DNA of 25,817 nt from Apostichopus californicus. Its lineage: Eukaryota > Echinodermata > Holothuroidea > Aspidochirotida > Stichopodidae. Positions within the stretch are counted from its first letter, which is position 1. Each line of letters starts with the position of its first letter. The position numbers and the translations under genes were made by a program. Positions 9,092 to 18,944 of this stretch are shown piece after piece. The stretch spans positions 1 through 25,817 of the forward strand of contig JAIPMN010011759.1 of the NCBI GenBank assembly GCA_020650975.1. Reading direction: 5' to 3'. Under the pieces are notes generated by a model. The model was not told the DNA's origin, ran no database searches, and worked only from the letters and a program-made list of their open reading frames with translations.

Positions 9092-12000
9092 CACTAATAT
9101 ACAATGCGCTCTAAGATGGACAGGGAAGCAGGTAAACATGTTAAGTGTACAATTTTAAGGCCCATATTAGTGTCAAGTGATGGGACCATATGCTGTACAA
9201 AGATTCATTTCTACGTAGGCCCCATGCACCCATGTCTAATCAACTTCATATATATTTCACAGAAACATCATTTTATAGGGCAATGCACATAATAGCAACA
9301 GAAACAGGCCTCTTAGCCAGGAAATAATGGAAAGGAGAGGCCCCAAAGAATTGAAGGAGGGACACCAACCATTTAAGGAGGGTCACAATATTTGTGTCCT
9401 ATAATTTTTCTGAATTTTTTTTTGTACACATTATGGTGGCACAGTTGGGGTTGGGGAGAGGGGGGGGCTGCAAGGAGGGAGAGGGAGGCCCTTCTGAGAC
9501 ATGGCCTAGCTATGGGCCTAGACAGAAACTGTCTGTACCTTCTGAGGATGGAGCTGGGGTATTCTCCTTGATGATTTCCGCAGCGGCCTCCGTCTCGGTA
9601 GTTGGTTCCTTCTTTTTCTCCGTGGTGGCTCTTTCATCTAGAACCAGACCCTCTGGCGTGGTCCGTCCCTTCAGATCTGCGCCCGATACTTCAATCCCAC
9701 GGTCGCTTAATCCGCCTAACATCAGATTACGGATTTCGCTGCTACTGGCTAAGTCTAGCGGTGTCTTCCCGTTCTTGTTATAAATCATCGGGTTGGCTCC
9801 GTGCTTTAATAGGATTTGAACGACCTATACGTGGACAAAGAAAAAACGGATATATCGAAAATGTTTCGGGACGTCGATGGCTACTGGGAGTACCAGAAAA
9901 CGTAGAGAGGATACTGAAGGTGGCCCTTTAACTGAGGGAAGAGATATGACCTGGATTACAATCAGAGGAGACTAGACAGTCATATATGATGTTATAGGTT
10001 GATGATATTTTATGAACCACTCGGTTGTAAAATTTGAGCCAATTAGCTGTAGAAGGTAAACTGTATGTATATTACTGCTAATCGATTATATATAAGCAGC
10101 TGATAAGTAGTGAGGTCCCCCTAAATAAAATCTTATCAATAAACAACTTTCTTGCATATTTTTTTTTCGAATGAAAAGGACAATAAATATTTGCATATTG
10201 TTTAAAAGGGAATATCTTCTCGAAATGTGAACAGGCAGTTCACATGTATGTAACTCAATCTCATGACTCATCCTATCATGCAAACATAAAACTAGGATCA
10301 TGCCGAGCCACGCCAGATGACAATTGTTAATCAGTTTTGAGAAATTAAAATGAAGATCTGCTATAACATCAACTTCAATATAATAGATTTTGTTTAAATA
10401 AAAATAATTCCATAATTAAATTCTGTGTACCAATGTGAAGAGTGAACAGACATTCTTTTATCGTTGGGGTTGTTCAATTTATTTCTGTGAATAGCGATGA
10501 TTGAATTCTTATTTATTTCATCATACTTTTTATCGATACTCATTCTTATTAATTTGGAAATCTTTCTTTTCAATGTAATAAAGTCAATAATTTGTTTATG
10601 AAGCCAAAGTCATTGTTGCCTCATCATAAGCCAAAGCCATTGTTGATTTATGCGAATGAGATATGTGTGTTGTGTTGTGTTGAACGAGGTCTGTTGATCA
10701 GCGTGTACTGGTGGAGCATTGTGTGTAGGTGTGACAATGTAGTCGGCTACACCGTAGACGTACTGACGGGGTGGTTCAAACATTATGCGAAACAGGAGAA
10801 AACATGAATTTATGCAATACTGAAAGCGAATTTACAGCCAAATTCCAGCCAAAATTGACGACCAAGTTTCTTTAGGGTGCCCATGATTACCTGACACAAT
10901 GAGCCCTGATGATGGTATGTAAGTCAAGAAACACTGAACGAAAGAAAATACCACACGATTTTCAGGCGAAGCCTGACACCGTCCACAATTCTCATGGGCA
11001 GTAATGATCTTACCAGTTATTTGCTATCTATAATTTAGTCATTAACAATCCTGCAAATGGGAATGTTTCTACCAAGATCTGACGCTGGTTTTCTTATGAT
11101 TTCAGAATATTAGCCACAAATAATAGTTTGGGCAAGTACTTGTGGCAATGTAAACAGAGATAGAATATTAACCTTACATATGGATGATCGGTATGTTCAT
11201 TGACATTTCCCTTTTTTTTGACACCTCGAGCGATAAGGCTTCTGGCAATCAATTATGTTCACGAACTAGCGGGTACGAATGTGTTTCCGTTGTAGCTTAT
11301 TGACAGCGGGTAATTACCTGCCTGTCATGTGTACCCATCATCTGGTTCCTTCTAAATGCCTGTTTACGGCTGAATGAAAACTGATCAAGCTGTTTTTGGG
11401 CTTTATTACTTGAAACAAATGGCTTTTAGACAACTTATCGTCAAATGTGACGTTTCATTAGACAGCTGCAATTATGAGAGCATGACTGTTGTGAGTTTCA
11501 GAAAATCATTTACAATAACTCAATCTAACATCACAAAATCTTCAGCAATCAAGAACAGACCATAACATATACAAAAAATTATCTTTTACCCGATTTATCG
11601 ACATTCGCAAGAACCGCTGTTTCCCACCTTCCCCCTCTATCAACTCCCCACCCCCAAACCTTGTATTCAGTTTCCAGGACTCATGTCAATTAACGGTTGA
11701 CCTCCATAGCAACAGCAAACTGAGGATTGTCAGTACAATGTATATGCATAACCTTACACTTGCAGCGCAGGTTATTTATATTCCATTTATAATTAACTTT
11801 TTTATTCTTTCTCTATTTCTCTCTCTCCACTCTCTTTCCCCCTCTCTCTCTCTTATTTAACAGTCTGGGTGTAACTTGCACCACAATTACCAAAGCGCTC
11901 AGCTGTTCTTAAACCAGCAGCCTAGAGACCTGCCTGAGACCATATTCATGAAACGAGGTGCGCTCTTCTCACCTCTCTGTGTCCGTTTACAGCTGCGTCG

Positions 12001-12722
12001 TGGAGGGGCGTATAATCATCGCTGCCGAGGGCATTGACAAAGGCGCCGGCCGTTAACAGAAGGTCGGTCAGTTCAGAATGACCATGGTTGCAGGCCTCGT
12101 GTAAAGCTGTCCAACCTGCCAAAAAAAAAAAAAAAAAGAGAAATGATTTGATGTTGATAGTATTACGTCCTCTAGGGCTTCAAGTAAATAACTTTGACTG
12201 AAAAATATGTTTTTCCTGCCCTAGCAATAATTGTTAAGTGATTATTTTTAGCATAGGTCTACCCAGCTCAAGCACCTTTTTCGAGAGTATCCGTGCATGT
12301 TAGTATGTAGGCTGTGTCATTGGCATTCTGTAACGTGGGCAGGGTTGCCAGAAATTGGCAAGGACAAAGAAATTGGCCCCTTCTTTATGGTGGAGACAAA
12401 AAGGGTGAGAAAAAATGTTGAATACAATTTTAAATACTTCAAAATTTGCCAAAAATTTATAACATTATTTTCCAACTGAGGAACCTTAAATCGTACAACA
12501 TTTTCTCACGATGGGGAAGTAGTTCCGTAGTTTCCGAGCGTCGAAACTTACCAGCGTAGTCTTGGGCATTCACATCAGCTCCTTGGCTGATGAGACTCTC
12601 GGCTACTTGAATGTCCCCCTTAATGGCCGCCAGATGCAAGGAAGTTTCTCCTCGGTTGTTCTGATTATTAACCTTACTCTTGCTACCGGTCGGCTTGGCC
12701 ACAGGAGACTCCTTCGCTGGAC
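2029..12722 (-). CDS. ankrd11/12-like: ANKRD11/ANKRD12-like ankyrin-repeat chromatin cofactor, six internal exons (partial gene)
   Basis: This is a spliced gene read right to left: 12722-12552, 12115-11973, 9824-9539, 7368-5285, 2834-2736, 2169-2029. Every junction has an AG acceptor and GT donor, and the phases (2/1, 2/0, 0/1, 2/0, 0/0, 0/0) join about 974 codons without a stop. The order is a basic linker, three full ankyrin repeats plus a partial fourth, a roughly 790-residue disordered region with basic and acidic-serine tracts, then a conserved C-terminal module. From knowledge of the family, vertebrate ANKRD11/12 are nuclear proteins that bind p160 coactivators and recruit histone deacetylases to nuclear receptor targets. 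The diagnostic match is the combination of ankyrin block, a YEF motif after it, an HPRKRK motif, and a C-terminal stretch containing IEREKL, EQEVLRV, ANQT.PFSAC and EVYNMP. The first exons and about 90 C-terminal residues are not visible. Membership of the family is very likely; function in this species is inferred. Confidence 0.9.
2170..2735. other. Intron (566 bp) between the two C-terminal exons
   Basis: It contains an 11-base G run at 2483-2493 and an A run near 2600-2614. No exon or mobile element was recognised. Confidence 0.75.
2736..2834 (-). CDS. ankrd11/12-like: Exon: conserved C-terminal module, helical segment
   Basis: The exon is 99 bp, 33 codons, phase 0 at both ends. The acceptor is TTGCTTCAG and the donor GAGAGG/GTGAGT. 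It encodes [20 protein letters not shown] followed by [13 protein letters not shown]. The equivalent vertebrate segment has a proline-rich opening, a LxELFxxQE-like stretch and LRLQHxIER. The strong charge and heptad-like spacing suggest a helix continuing into the next exon. It was found by searching the intron after the large exon for a phase-0 block continuing the family pattern. It is too short to stand out on length alone. Confidence 0.88.
2835..5284. other. Intron (2450 bp) after the large exon
   Basis: The intron separates the large exon from the 99-bp exon. It contains a possible diverged duplication (3150-3430), the pyrimidine minisatellite at 4275-4398 and an 11-base C run at 4538-4548. 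No coding block was recognised. Confidence 0.75.
4275..4398. repeat. 9-bp polypyrimidine minisatellite (TTCATCCCY)n
   Basis: About a dozen 9-bp units of TTCATCCCC or TTCATCCCT are interrupted three or four times by TTCCCC. The top strand is almost entirely C/T apart from one A per unit. Because the period is a multiple of three, several frames read through it (MKG repeats on minus, FIP repeats on plus). This looks incidental, not coding. Confidence 0.93.
5285..7368 (-). CDS. ankrd11/12-like: Large central exon: disordered region and start of conserved C-terminal module
   Basis: The exon is 2084 bp (2 bases plus 694 codons), markedly more GC-rich than its flanks. The acceptor is TTCGTTCAG at 7369 and the donor CCTAAG/GTATGT at 5284. 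The protein is hydrophilic and low in complexity. It has acidic-serine clusters ([12 protein letters not shown] near 7202, SQDSDL near 6727, [11 protein letters not shown] near 6484), a Lys/His tract (about 6281-6361), a Pro/Val stretch ([10 protein letters not shown]), TRTLRS and [11 protein letters not shown], and a likely nuclear localisation signal [11 protein letters not shown] (about 5525-5557) followed by QQQQ. The last ~56 codons (5285-5452) start the conserved module: [14 protein letters not shown], then [14 protein letters not shown]. Vertebrate paralogues have an equivalent but, as I recall, roughly three times longer exon dominated by Lys/Glu repeats. Disorder and NLS calls are by eye. 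Confidence 0.93.
7781..8225. repeat. Three diverged tandem copies of a ~150-bp element
   Basis: The word ATGGTTG and its surroundings recur at 7881, 8037 and 8182 (spacing 156 and 145). The flanking AAGTATGACATTGATTCAAC is nearly identical at 7860 and 8160 and decayed near 8012. A CATTAARCCC-like module precedes copies 2 and 3 (near 7928 and 8070). Copies 1 and 3 share GAGATATCRTGTTYACAAGCT wording. Confidence 0.8.
7786..7801 (-). promoter_or_regulatory. Perfect DR4 nuclear-receptor motif
   Basis: On the minus strand the sequence is AGGTCA-CATG-AGGTCA, a direct repeat of two perfect half-sites spaced by 4. DR4 is the preferred arrangement of thyroid hormone receptor or LXR/RXR-type dimers. 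It lies in the first copy of the ~150-bp tandem element. Binding or function is not shown. Confidence 0.4.
9061..9089. repeat. (CA)n microsatellite
   Basis: Fourteen uninterrupted AC dinucleotides in the intron upstream of the large exon. Confidence 0.98.
9539..9824 (-). CDS. ankrd11/12-like: Exon: end of ankyrin repeat 3, partial repeat 4, acidic linker
   Basis: The exon is 286 bp. It opens in phase 0 after CGTATAG with [18 protein letters not shown], finishing repeat 3. [18 protein letters not shown] follows, a shortened fourth repeat in which TPLD replaces TPLH. The remaining ~65 residues are polar and Glu/Thr-rich ([17 protein letters not shown]). The donor GAAG/GTACAG leaves one G, which with the AT opening the next exon makes Asp. 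The join reads PSSE-D-PYEF, comparable to the family's YEF motif after the repeats. The phase agreement supports direct splicing from here to 7368. Confidence 0.88.
9825..11972. other. Intron (2148 bp) within the ankyrin region
   Basis: The intron splits ankyrin repeat 3. It contains a short direct repeat (AAGCCAAAGYCATTGTTG at about 10602 and 10629) and a C/T-rich tract at about 11804-11860. No coding block was recognised. Confidence 0.75.
11804..11860. repeat. CT-rich simple sequence
   Basis: An almost pure pyrimidine tract with TCTC runs on the plus strand, about 110 bp downstream of the ankyrin 2/3 exon in transcript terms, where it is GA-rich. Confidence 0.85.
11973..12115 (-). CDS. ankrd11/12-like: Exon: ankyrin repeats 2 and 3
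   Basis: The exon is 143 bp: two bases completing Gly, then 47 codons. Repeat 2 begins [12 protein letters not shown] and ends [13 protein letters not shown]. Repeat 3 begins [14 protein letters not shown] and is cut by the donor GAG/GTGAGA within its second helix. The TxLH tetrapeptides, the central Gly-His and the ALLL-type second helix are canonical ankyrin features. The vertebrate proteins have the same WTALHEACN and DDxTPLHDAA wording. The acceptor is GGCAG preceded by an uninterrupted run of 17 T on the minus strand. Confidence 0.92.
12116..12551. other. Intron (436 bp) between ankyrin repeats 1 and 2
   Basis: A short intron with donor GTAAGT at 12551 and acceptor CAG at 12116-12118. 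The acceptor polypyrimidine tract is a homopolymer of 17 T on the minus strand (A at 12121-12137). Confidence 0.8.
12552..12722 (-). CDS. ankrd11/12-like: Exon: basic linker and ankyrin repeat 1
   Basis: The exon is 171 bp. The acceptor is TTGTTAACAG and the donor GCTG/GTAAGT. It starts with two bases (GT) completing a codon from an unseen exon, then encodes [10 protein letters not shown] and a Lys/Asn-rich linker. It ends in ankyrin repeat 1, with the motifs [10 protein letters not shown] and [11 protein letters not shown]. The family also places a Lys-rich linker directly before RGET.LH. The final base G is completed in the next exon to make the Gly that opens repeat 2. The frame stays open past the donor into KFRR, which is intron. 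Confidence 0.9.
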
Positions 12723-13371
12723 CTGTTAACAAAAAAAAAATTAGAAATCATCAAAATTACTAATATTTACAGATATATAATTTACATGAAAGACCTTAAC
12801 ACATCGTCATCGTCATCATCACTATACCCGTCCACAATTTTCAATGGATCCAACTGCAAAAGTCGATGATTTATGCAAGAGTATTAATAAATCCACAACC
12901 GTGAAAATAACTCTCTCATCCAGTCTGTGCCTGTATAAATTGTAAGAATTAGATCTGCATAAACTCTGCAGGTAGGTATGATTCGACTTTTATGATAATA
13001 AGCCTTCATGGTAGTGGGTAAGAGAAGTTATAAAAACATGAGATAAAAAATTAATTTAAAGGTTGATATTCACGTCTGGCGTGAGACAAAGTTTCTAAAT
13101 CAGCCGATCAGATCACAAGCAAACAATATCTAGAAACATGAACTTTCTACTATAAATTATTAATAATTCCTTTCATACTGAGTGCTGGGTATTACTGTAT
13201 ATAATATCTCATATTTCTGTACACGATGGAGCAGGGATCTGATACACCGTGCAATTGCAACTGCTTTATGCAATGGCTTGATGGTAAGTGGGGGGGGGGG
13301 GAATGAGGTTTGCATATTTACAGTATGGTAATATATGTAGCATTAATATGGAATTGTATTCCTCATTTCTC

Positions 13372-13460
13372 ATATGATCCCATGAAATTTCTCACATGAT
13401 CCCATGGAGGAACAATGTAATCATTTGAAAGTGATCCGGCCACCATTTCACATGATCCCA
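13372..13460. repeat. Three copies of CAYATGATCCCAT
   Basis: The 13-mer occurs near 13372, 13393 and 13449 within 90 bp. It is short and of unknown meaning. Confidence 0.6.
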
Positions 13461-14422
13461 TCAATATTAATAACCTCATTGGCTTTCTAGTCAATGTTGC
13501 TGTCATTTGTTCAATTTTCCCTATCAATGTTTTATTTCTCAAATGTCCAATTCCCTCACTGCTTCCTGTCCCCAACCTTTAACCTCTCCCACTCAGGCTT
13601 TACCTCATTTCCTGTCCAACTATATATTATCTTGCCAACATTCAGAATGCACTCTAGATTTTTATTTCTGTCTTTCATCTAGGCTTATTTCCAGCCGAAA
13701 ATTCCGAGGGTCGCCCAGTCGGGACAATTCTTTTCTACACTTTGTACTGTCATGTCCCGCTTCAGAGCACTCGTAGTTGTCTGTATGAATACAGTATCAT
13801 GTTTCTATCAGATAAAGGTTAGGAACTGTTTGTACTGTCAATACCGGTGCTTTGAAGCATGATATGGGAGGACAGTTTAGAGAGGTATTAGCATTAGGAA
13901 TTTATCCCAAATGGCTGAAAGGGTCAAGTCCTCACTTTTTGTTCAAAACTGTGAAAGACAACCATTTTGTTTATAACCAGACTCACTAGGTTGATAGGCT
14001 GTATGAATGGGATCAAACACTGCTGCCTTATATGTACTGAATCTGCAAGTTGTCTGTAATATTACCAACACAGCTGAACACACATACAGTATGAAAGCAT
14101 TAGATCAATAACAACTTATCTGCAAAAAATCTAACATCCCATTCAGTTCAGTTCATTTTTTTTTTCCAATCTCCATCTGACTGATCAATGGTTCACATTA
14201 AAATTCCTCATGAATTCGGTGTCCGGCTACAATTTCCACTTCTGGCCGGTACGCATCTCGCAGTAAAAAACCGATCCATCCCATTCGCCGCTTAGCAGTT
14301 AAAAAATGTACGATGTTTTAATCAAACACATCCCCCGACCCATAAGCTTCTGGGGAAGGTGTCTTAATAACACCTTGTATATGGTAGAAGTTATGCAAAC
14401 TTAAGTACTCATTCTCTCGCTT

Positions 14423-14665
14423 ATATAGCCTTGTACTCATGTCAAGGGAAATTCTTCTTGTACTCGTACTAGTGCTGTTGTACTCTGCTCATGCTGTTGT
14501 ACTCTACTCACGGGTTTTGCTCTTACTCATGGCATTTGGAAATCTAGTATACACGCTAGTGCAAAATTAAGGTCTCATACGCTCCCTATAGCCTTGTACT
14601 CGTGCCGAGGAGAATTCTACTCGTATATACTCTCTTACTCATGCCGTTGTACTCAGGGTACAAGT
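14423..14665. repeat. Diverged tandem duplication rich in TTGTACTC words
   Basis: TATAGCCTTGTACTCRTG recurs at about 14423 and 14587 with similar downstream sequence (GAAATTCT versus GAGAATTCT). The words GTTGTACTC and TACTCATG are also scattered within the block, indicating a decayed minisatellite-like duplication. Confidence 0.7.
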
Positions 14666-17117
14666 CTGCTTGAGGGTATGTGGTTGGATAGTGAAACTAC
14701 TGTTAGTTATTAGAAAATTCTGGTAAATAGACCCAAATCAAATACATTAATATCTTCACGACAAGTAGATACAGATAGCACCCAGAAGACAGAAACAGTA
14801 CGTTTCCACCTCAAAACACAAGATGAAAAAAATCTGCTGGTGTCTGAATCCGACCGACAGACTATGAAATTTGGACACTTACTGTATCTAGTTGTTAAGA
14901 CTTATCTTTGCCCTGAAATGTATTAAATATGGTAAAACACAGGAAGCTAGTCCCCATAAACACATCCCTTCAATATACATTGTATGTTACCGTATTTCAT
15001 GTGACATCCTCTAGTTCATATCAATATTTATAAGTGCTCATCTTAATACTGTGTCTGTCTATCTATCTTTCATTGTAAAGCACACACTGACATACACTGA
15101 GGACTCATTGACTTCTCACTAGCAAGACTTGGATGAATGCAAGCCGCTTTTAAACATCTTTATCAAAATAGCATGGCCTGCATGTTTGGAGCAAAGCCAT
15201 TTTCCTCTCTTAACGAACATAACTGCCGAAAGCCATAAGTTTTATCGGTTTTATGGGGTTGGATAAGAAAAAATTCTTTCCCAAAGATTTATCCCCAAGA
15301 TTTGGATGATTTATTACATTCACGACTGACTATCTTGCCAGCAAGTTTTGTGCCGATCCCGGTGAAAATCATGGAGTTAACAAGATATGACTAGAGATAT
15401 AAAAAGTCTTGATTTAATATGCAGCAATTTCAAACAGGCTGACGGTGATGGAAAAAAAAAAAGAAAAAAAAAAGAAGAGAAAAATCTCTCAGGGTTTTCT
15501 GTAACATGCTGCTGTACATAACATTATCGTCAGCATCTATACGACAGAAACTTCACATCGGATAATGTCGCTGTGCCTAGATGGATCATGGATGATGCTA
15601 AGCCGGCTTAAAAGTGATTTCAGCTCTGATGGCAGTGAGACAGTGAGGCTATTAGAAGAGAGCCTGGGCAATATTGTACAATGGGCAAAACAGACGTACA
15701 TAGTAATATCATATATGTGACAGTTTTGTGTGTAGAAAAAATGAAGGAACCTGTTAAATAATATTTTACAAAGTCATATAATTATAATGTACTATTACAT
15801 CCTACCAAGAAATTTGTTGCGCCCCTCCCCCCCCCCACCACCATCCTTCCCATCCCCCTAGGTTAAAGATGTATTCTGTATTGAAATGCTACAATCTGGT
15901 CTATTTGAAAACGTAATATTTTTCTTTAATCCACCAGGAATGATGTAACACAACATTTTGCAAGGCTAGGTTCTGTGGCGTTTTTCCATTCCTGGACCCC
16001 TAGATAAAATGAAGAAATGTGAACAGACCCACAGGGATTCCATAGGGAGTATCACCCGATGTATGTAGCCCGAACCACAGTTGGGACTGATTTGAAGAAT
16101 ACTGAATATTGGTTTTCTTTGCCCTGAGATGGCACACTCTTGATACAAAATTCACTAAAATGGTTACAGACCCTTTAATTTTGTACAGACCCCACTCTTT
16201 TCAATCCTCACCTACAGAGAGGGGAGCCCCCCCCCCCCACCTCCTGGGTCTGTGCAAAACCCTAGGTTAAGAAAGATAGCTGTAATGTTTGCAAAATGGG
16301 ACAAAACAATACATGCAAATCATACAATGTTTACACCAAAATTCAACTGATAAAGTCATAAGAATGTTAAAAGCAACCATTGTTACAAATTGGCAACGCT
16401 TTATAATCAAATGAGTATTGAATTCTATAACTGACAGTCTCAGGGTACAAGATTGATTGTTAATAAACATCTAGCAGCTCCAAGCACACATGTTGCTATG
16501 GTGATGACATATATATATAGACAGAATGCCCTTCTTCAATGGGTTAAACAGACACAACTCACTATCAAATGTCATAAATAATATGGTTTAAATCCTCCCC
16601 CCCCAAAAAAAAAATAAATAAATAAAAAATTGGCAAACTTGCCAAAATATTCTACCAAACCCAAACTTGGTTGCTTAAAAGTATTTGGAAGCTTTAGAAG
16701 GTTTCATAATAACAATATAATAATATTTATCATATCCATTACATTTCTGAGATAATGCATCTCAATCTATTCTAGTTTTGTTTTCTGCGTTATATCTTAA
16801 CATTCACATATTCCCAAGATGCCAAAAAATAAATAAAAAAATAAATAAAAAAATAAGTAACATAATAATTGCAGTGGGTTGTTTAGATTAGCTCTAATCA
16901 ATTCTGTAATTTTGCTAGCTCTTGTTGTCCCAAAAGGTTCTTTCAAGATATGCAAATCAAATTAGAATAAGCAGTCACAGTACACTAGCTGAATTCATTC
17001 AATGTCTCCAGTTATCAAATACATAATGTTAACCTTTACAAAACACACACATACACACAAATATGATTGAATAATATCTCACACAAAACAAACATGGCTG
17101 TGTGTTTATATTAACGT

Positions 17118-17512
17118 TAAATAAATACTATTCCGGTTTTTGGTTGAGCTCTCATTCTAAACCGTGGTTCTGTGATGTGACACTAGCTAACATGTTTAAT
17201 AGCTAGCACACAAACCGAACTTCAATGCAATCTTAATTTGGCAAACACAGAAACAAAAACAAAACTGGGAAAAAAAATAATAAAATAAGGATGGTAGTGG
17301 GTCAATGTGAACTTTAAAATAAATACTATTCCGGTTTTCATTTGAGCTCTCCTTCTAACCGTGGTTCTGAGATGTGATACTAACTAACGTGTGTAATATA
17401 TAACATACAAATCAAAATTCAATGCAATGTTAATTTGGCAGACATAGAAAAACACAGTAAACAAAAAACAAAGCTGTCAAAATAATACGAAAATAAATAA
17501 AAAGTTGGCAGA
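17118..17512. repeat. 198-bp tandem duplication, two diverged copies
   Basis: ATAAATACTATTCCGGTTTT occurs at 17121 and 17319, offset 198. Homology continues through GAGCTCTC, CCGTGGTTCTG, GATGTGA, a TTCAATGCAAT block and an A-rich 3' end. Many substitutions separate the copies, so the event is old. Confidence 0.88.
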
Positions 17513-17728
17513 GCTTTTTTTTTGTGTTGCAGACATTCAGCATACAAGCCTTTCATTTTCATATTCTTGTGCATTTCCTGTTATACTTTTAACATCTAGC
17601 AGGCCAGCTGGCAGTATTGACATACAATCCTGTGTCTCCTAGACTTGTGTATAAACAAAACTTGCATTTGCTCATGTTTTGCAACAACCAAAAAATAGTT
17701 AATTACTGTGAAAAAGAAGAACCCTGTT

Positions 17729-17771
17729 AGTAATAATAATAATAATATAAAATAATGATAATAATAATAAT
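17729..17771. repeat. (AAT)n microsatellite
   Basis: An imperfect run of TAA/AAT trinucleotides with a few interruptions. Confidence 0.95.
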
Positions 17772-18905
17772 GTGATTGAAGGGAACCTGTCACAACAGGA
17801 AATGATGATTTAGGCCGTCATGAGAGGCATCAGTTTGCGCATATTTATAAGAGAAATAACACAAAACATGAAGTATAAACAAACAAACAACTACGTCCCT
17901 GAAAATGGCACTGTGTTTATATCTCCGTTAAGTAACTCTGCCCTTAAAATTTATGGGGAAGAGGTAAATAACATGAAGACTGTCAGCATATATAGCAAGT
18001 ATACAGCTGGAAGGGAAATAAAATTCCTGTAAATGTCTGTTCACCTAATTCTTTTAAATTATGCATAAACATTTGAAATGCATAGGTTGCGAGAATTGCT
18101 GATAAGCATTATATATACAATGTTTGATACTTGTCTTGCCAGGTAGCTAGGTATTGCAGTACTCACCACAAAAAAAACAACAAAAAAAACAAATAAAATA
18201 TTTTTTTTGATAATCAGCATTTTCAATCTAAGGCAAATCATACTTTTAACAATGCAAACTGTAATTTTAATCAACACCATAAAGGGCAACTGCTATATAA
18301 TTATTTTTTCCTTCTTTGTAAATCATATCATTGTGTTCTGTAATAAAAGGCTAAAGTATTGGAAGTCAATGTAGCGAAATATGGGTTGCGGGTATGCTAA
18401 GAACCATTGCAAATAGGAGCCTTGTGTGCTTACTACTACACTGAAGTAATACAAATACATTCTTCTGTGTACATTTAAGCACAGAGATGAAGTGAAATCT
18501 AATATATATAGTATACAGTATCTACGTACATATGAGAAAAACAAACAAAAGAAAAGAGAACAGAACAGAAGAAAGAAACCTCCAGGAGTTGGCTTACATG
18601 CCAAATAAAGTTGACATTGTGAAACATTTTGAAAAATGCATCACTGAGTTCCTGCTTGCAGGAGGATCTAAAATACATACATAAAAATACATACAAAGCT
18701 CATGTTGATCAAGGCCTTAGGCCGACCATAGTCTCTTCCATCTGGAGGTACTGTACATCCAGCAGTTTTGGATATATTTTTTGGAGTTTTCACATTCCTC
18801 TCTGCTGAGACAAGCCGTTTAAGTAGGTACCACAAGAATCCAAACGAAAAGAGGGAGAGGACTGACGTAAACTTCACGAGATACTGATCAGAATTGCAGG
18901 CGGAT

Positions 18906-18944
18906 TGATCGTCTTGAACTACTTAAGACTACTTAAGACGATCA
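18906..18944. repeat. Inverted repeat with internal 10-bp direct repeat
   Basis: The arms TGATCGTCTT (18906-18915) and AAGACGATCA (18935-18944) are perfectly complementary, extendable by two pairs if G-U is allowed. The loop side contains ACTACTTAAG twice in tandem (18919-18938), partly overlapping the right arm. No poly-U tract or neighbouring gene suggests a role. Confidence 0.85.

Larger units (their letters stand above)
7369..9538. other. Intron (2170 bp) with tandem element and CA repeat
   Basis: The intron lies between the partial ankyrin-repeat exon and the large exon. It holds the three-copy ~150-bp element at 7781-8225, the CA microsatellite at 9061-9089 and A/G-rich stretches near 8960 and 9455-9485. 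No further exon is required, because the phases at 9539 and 7368 match. Confidence 0.75.

Noticed and set aside
12457..12551. Extension of the ankyrin 1 exon into [11 protein letters not shown]
   Set aside because: The GTAAGT donor at 12551 joins exactly to the WTALHEAC exon. The extension is intron.
14356..14376. 7-bp perfect stem AAGGTGT/ACACCTT with 7-base loop
   Set aside because: A stem this short is expected by chance in 25 kb, and there is no supporting context.
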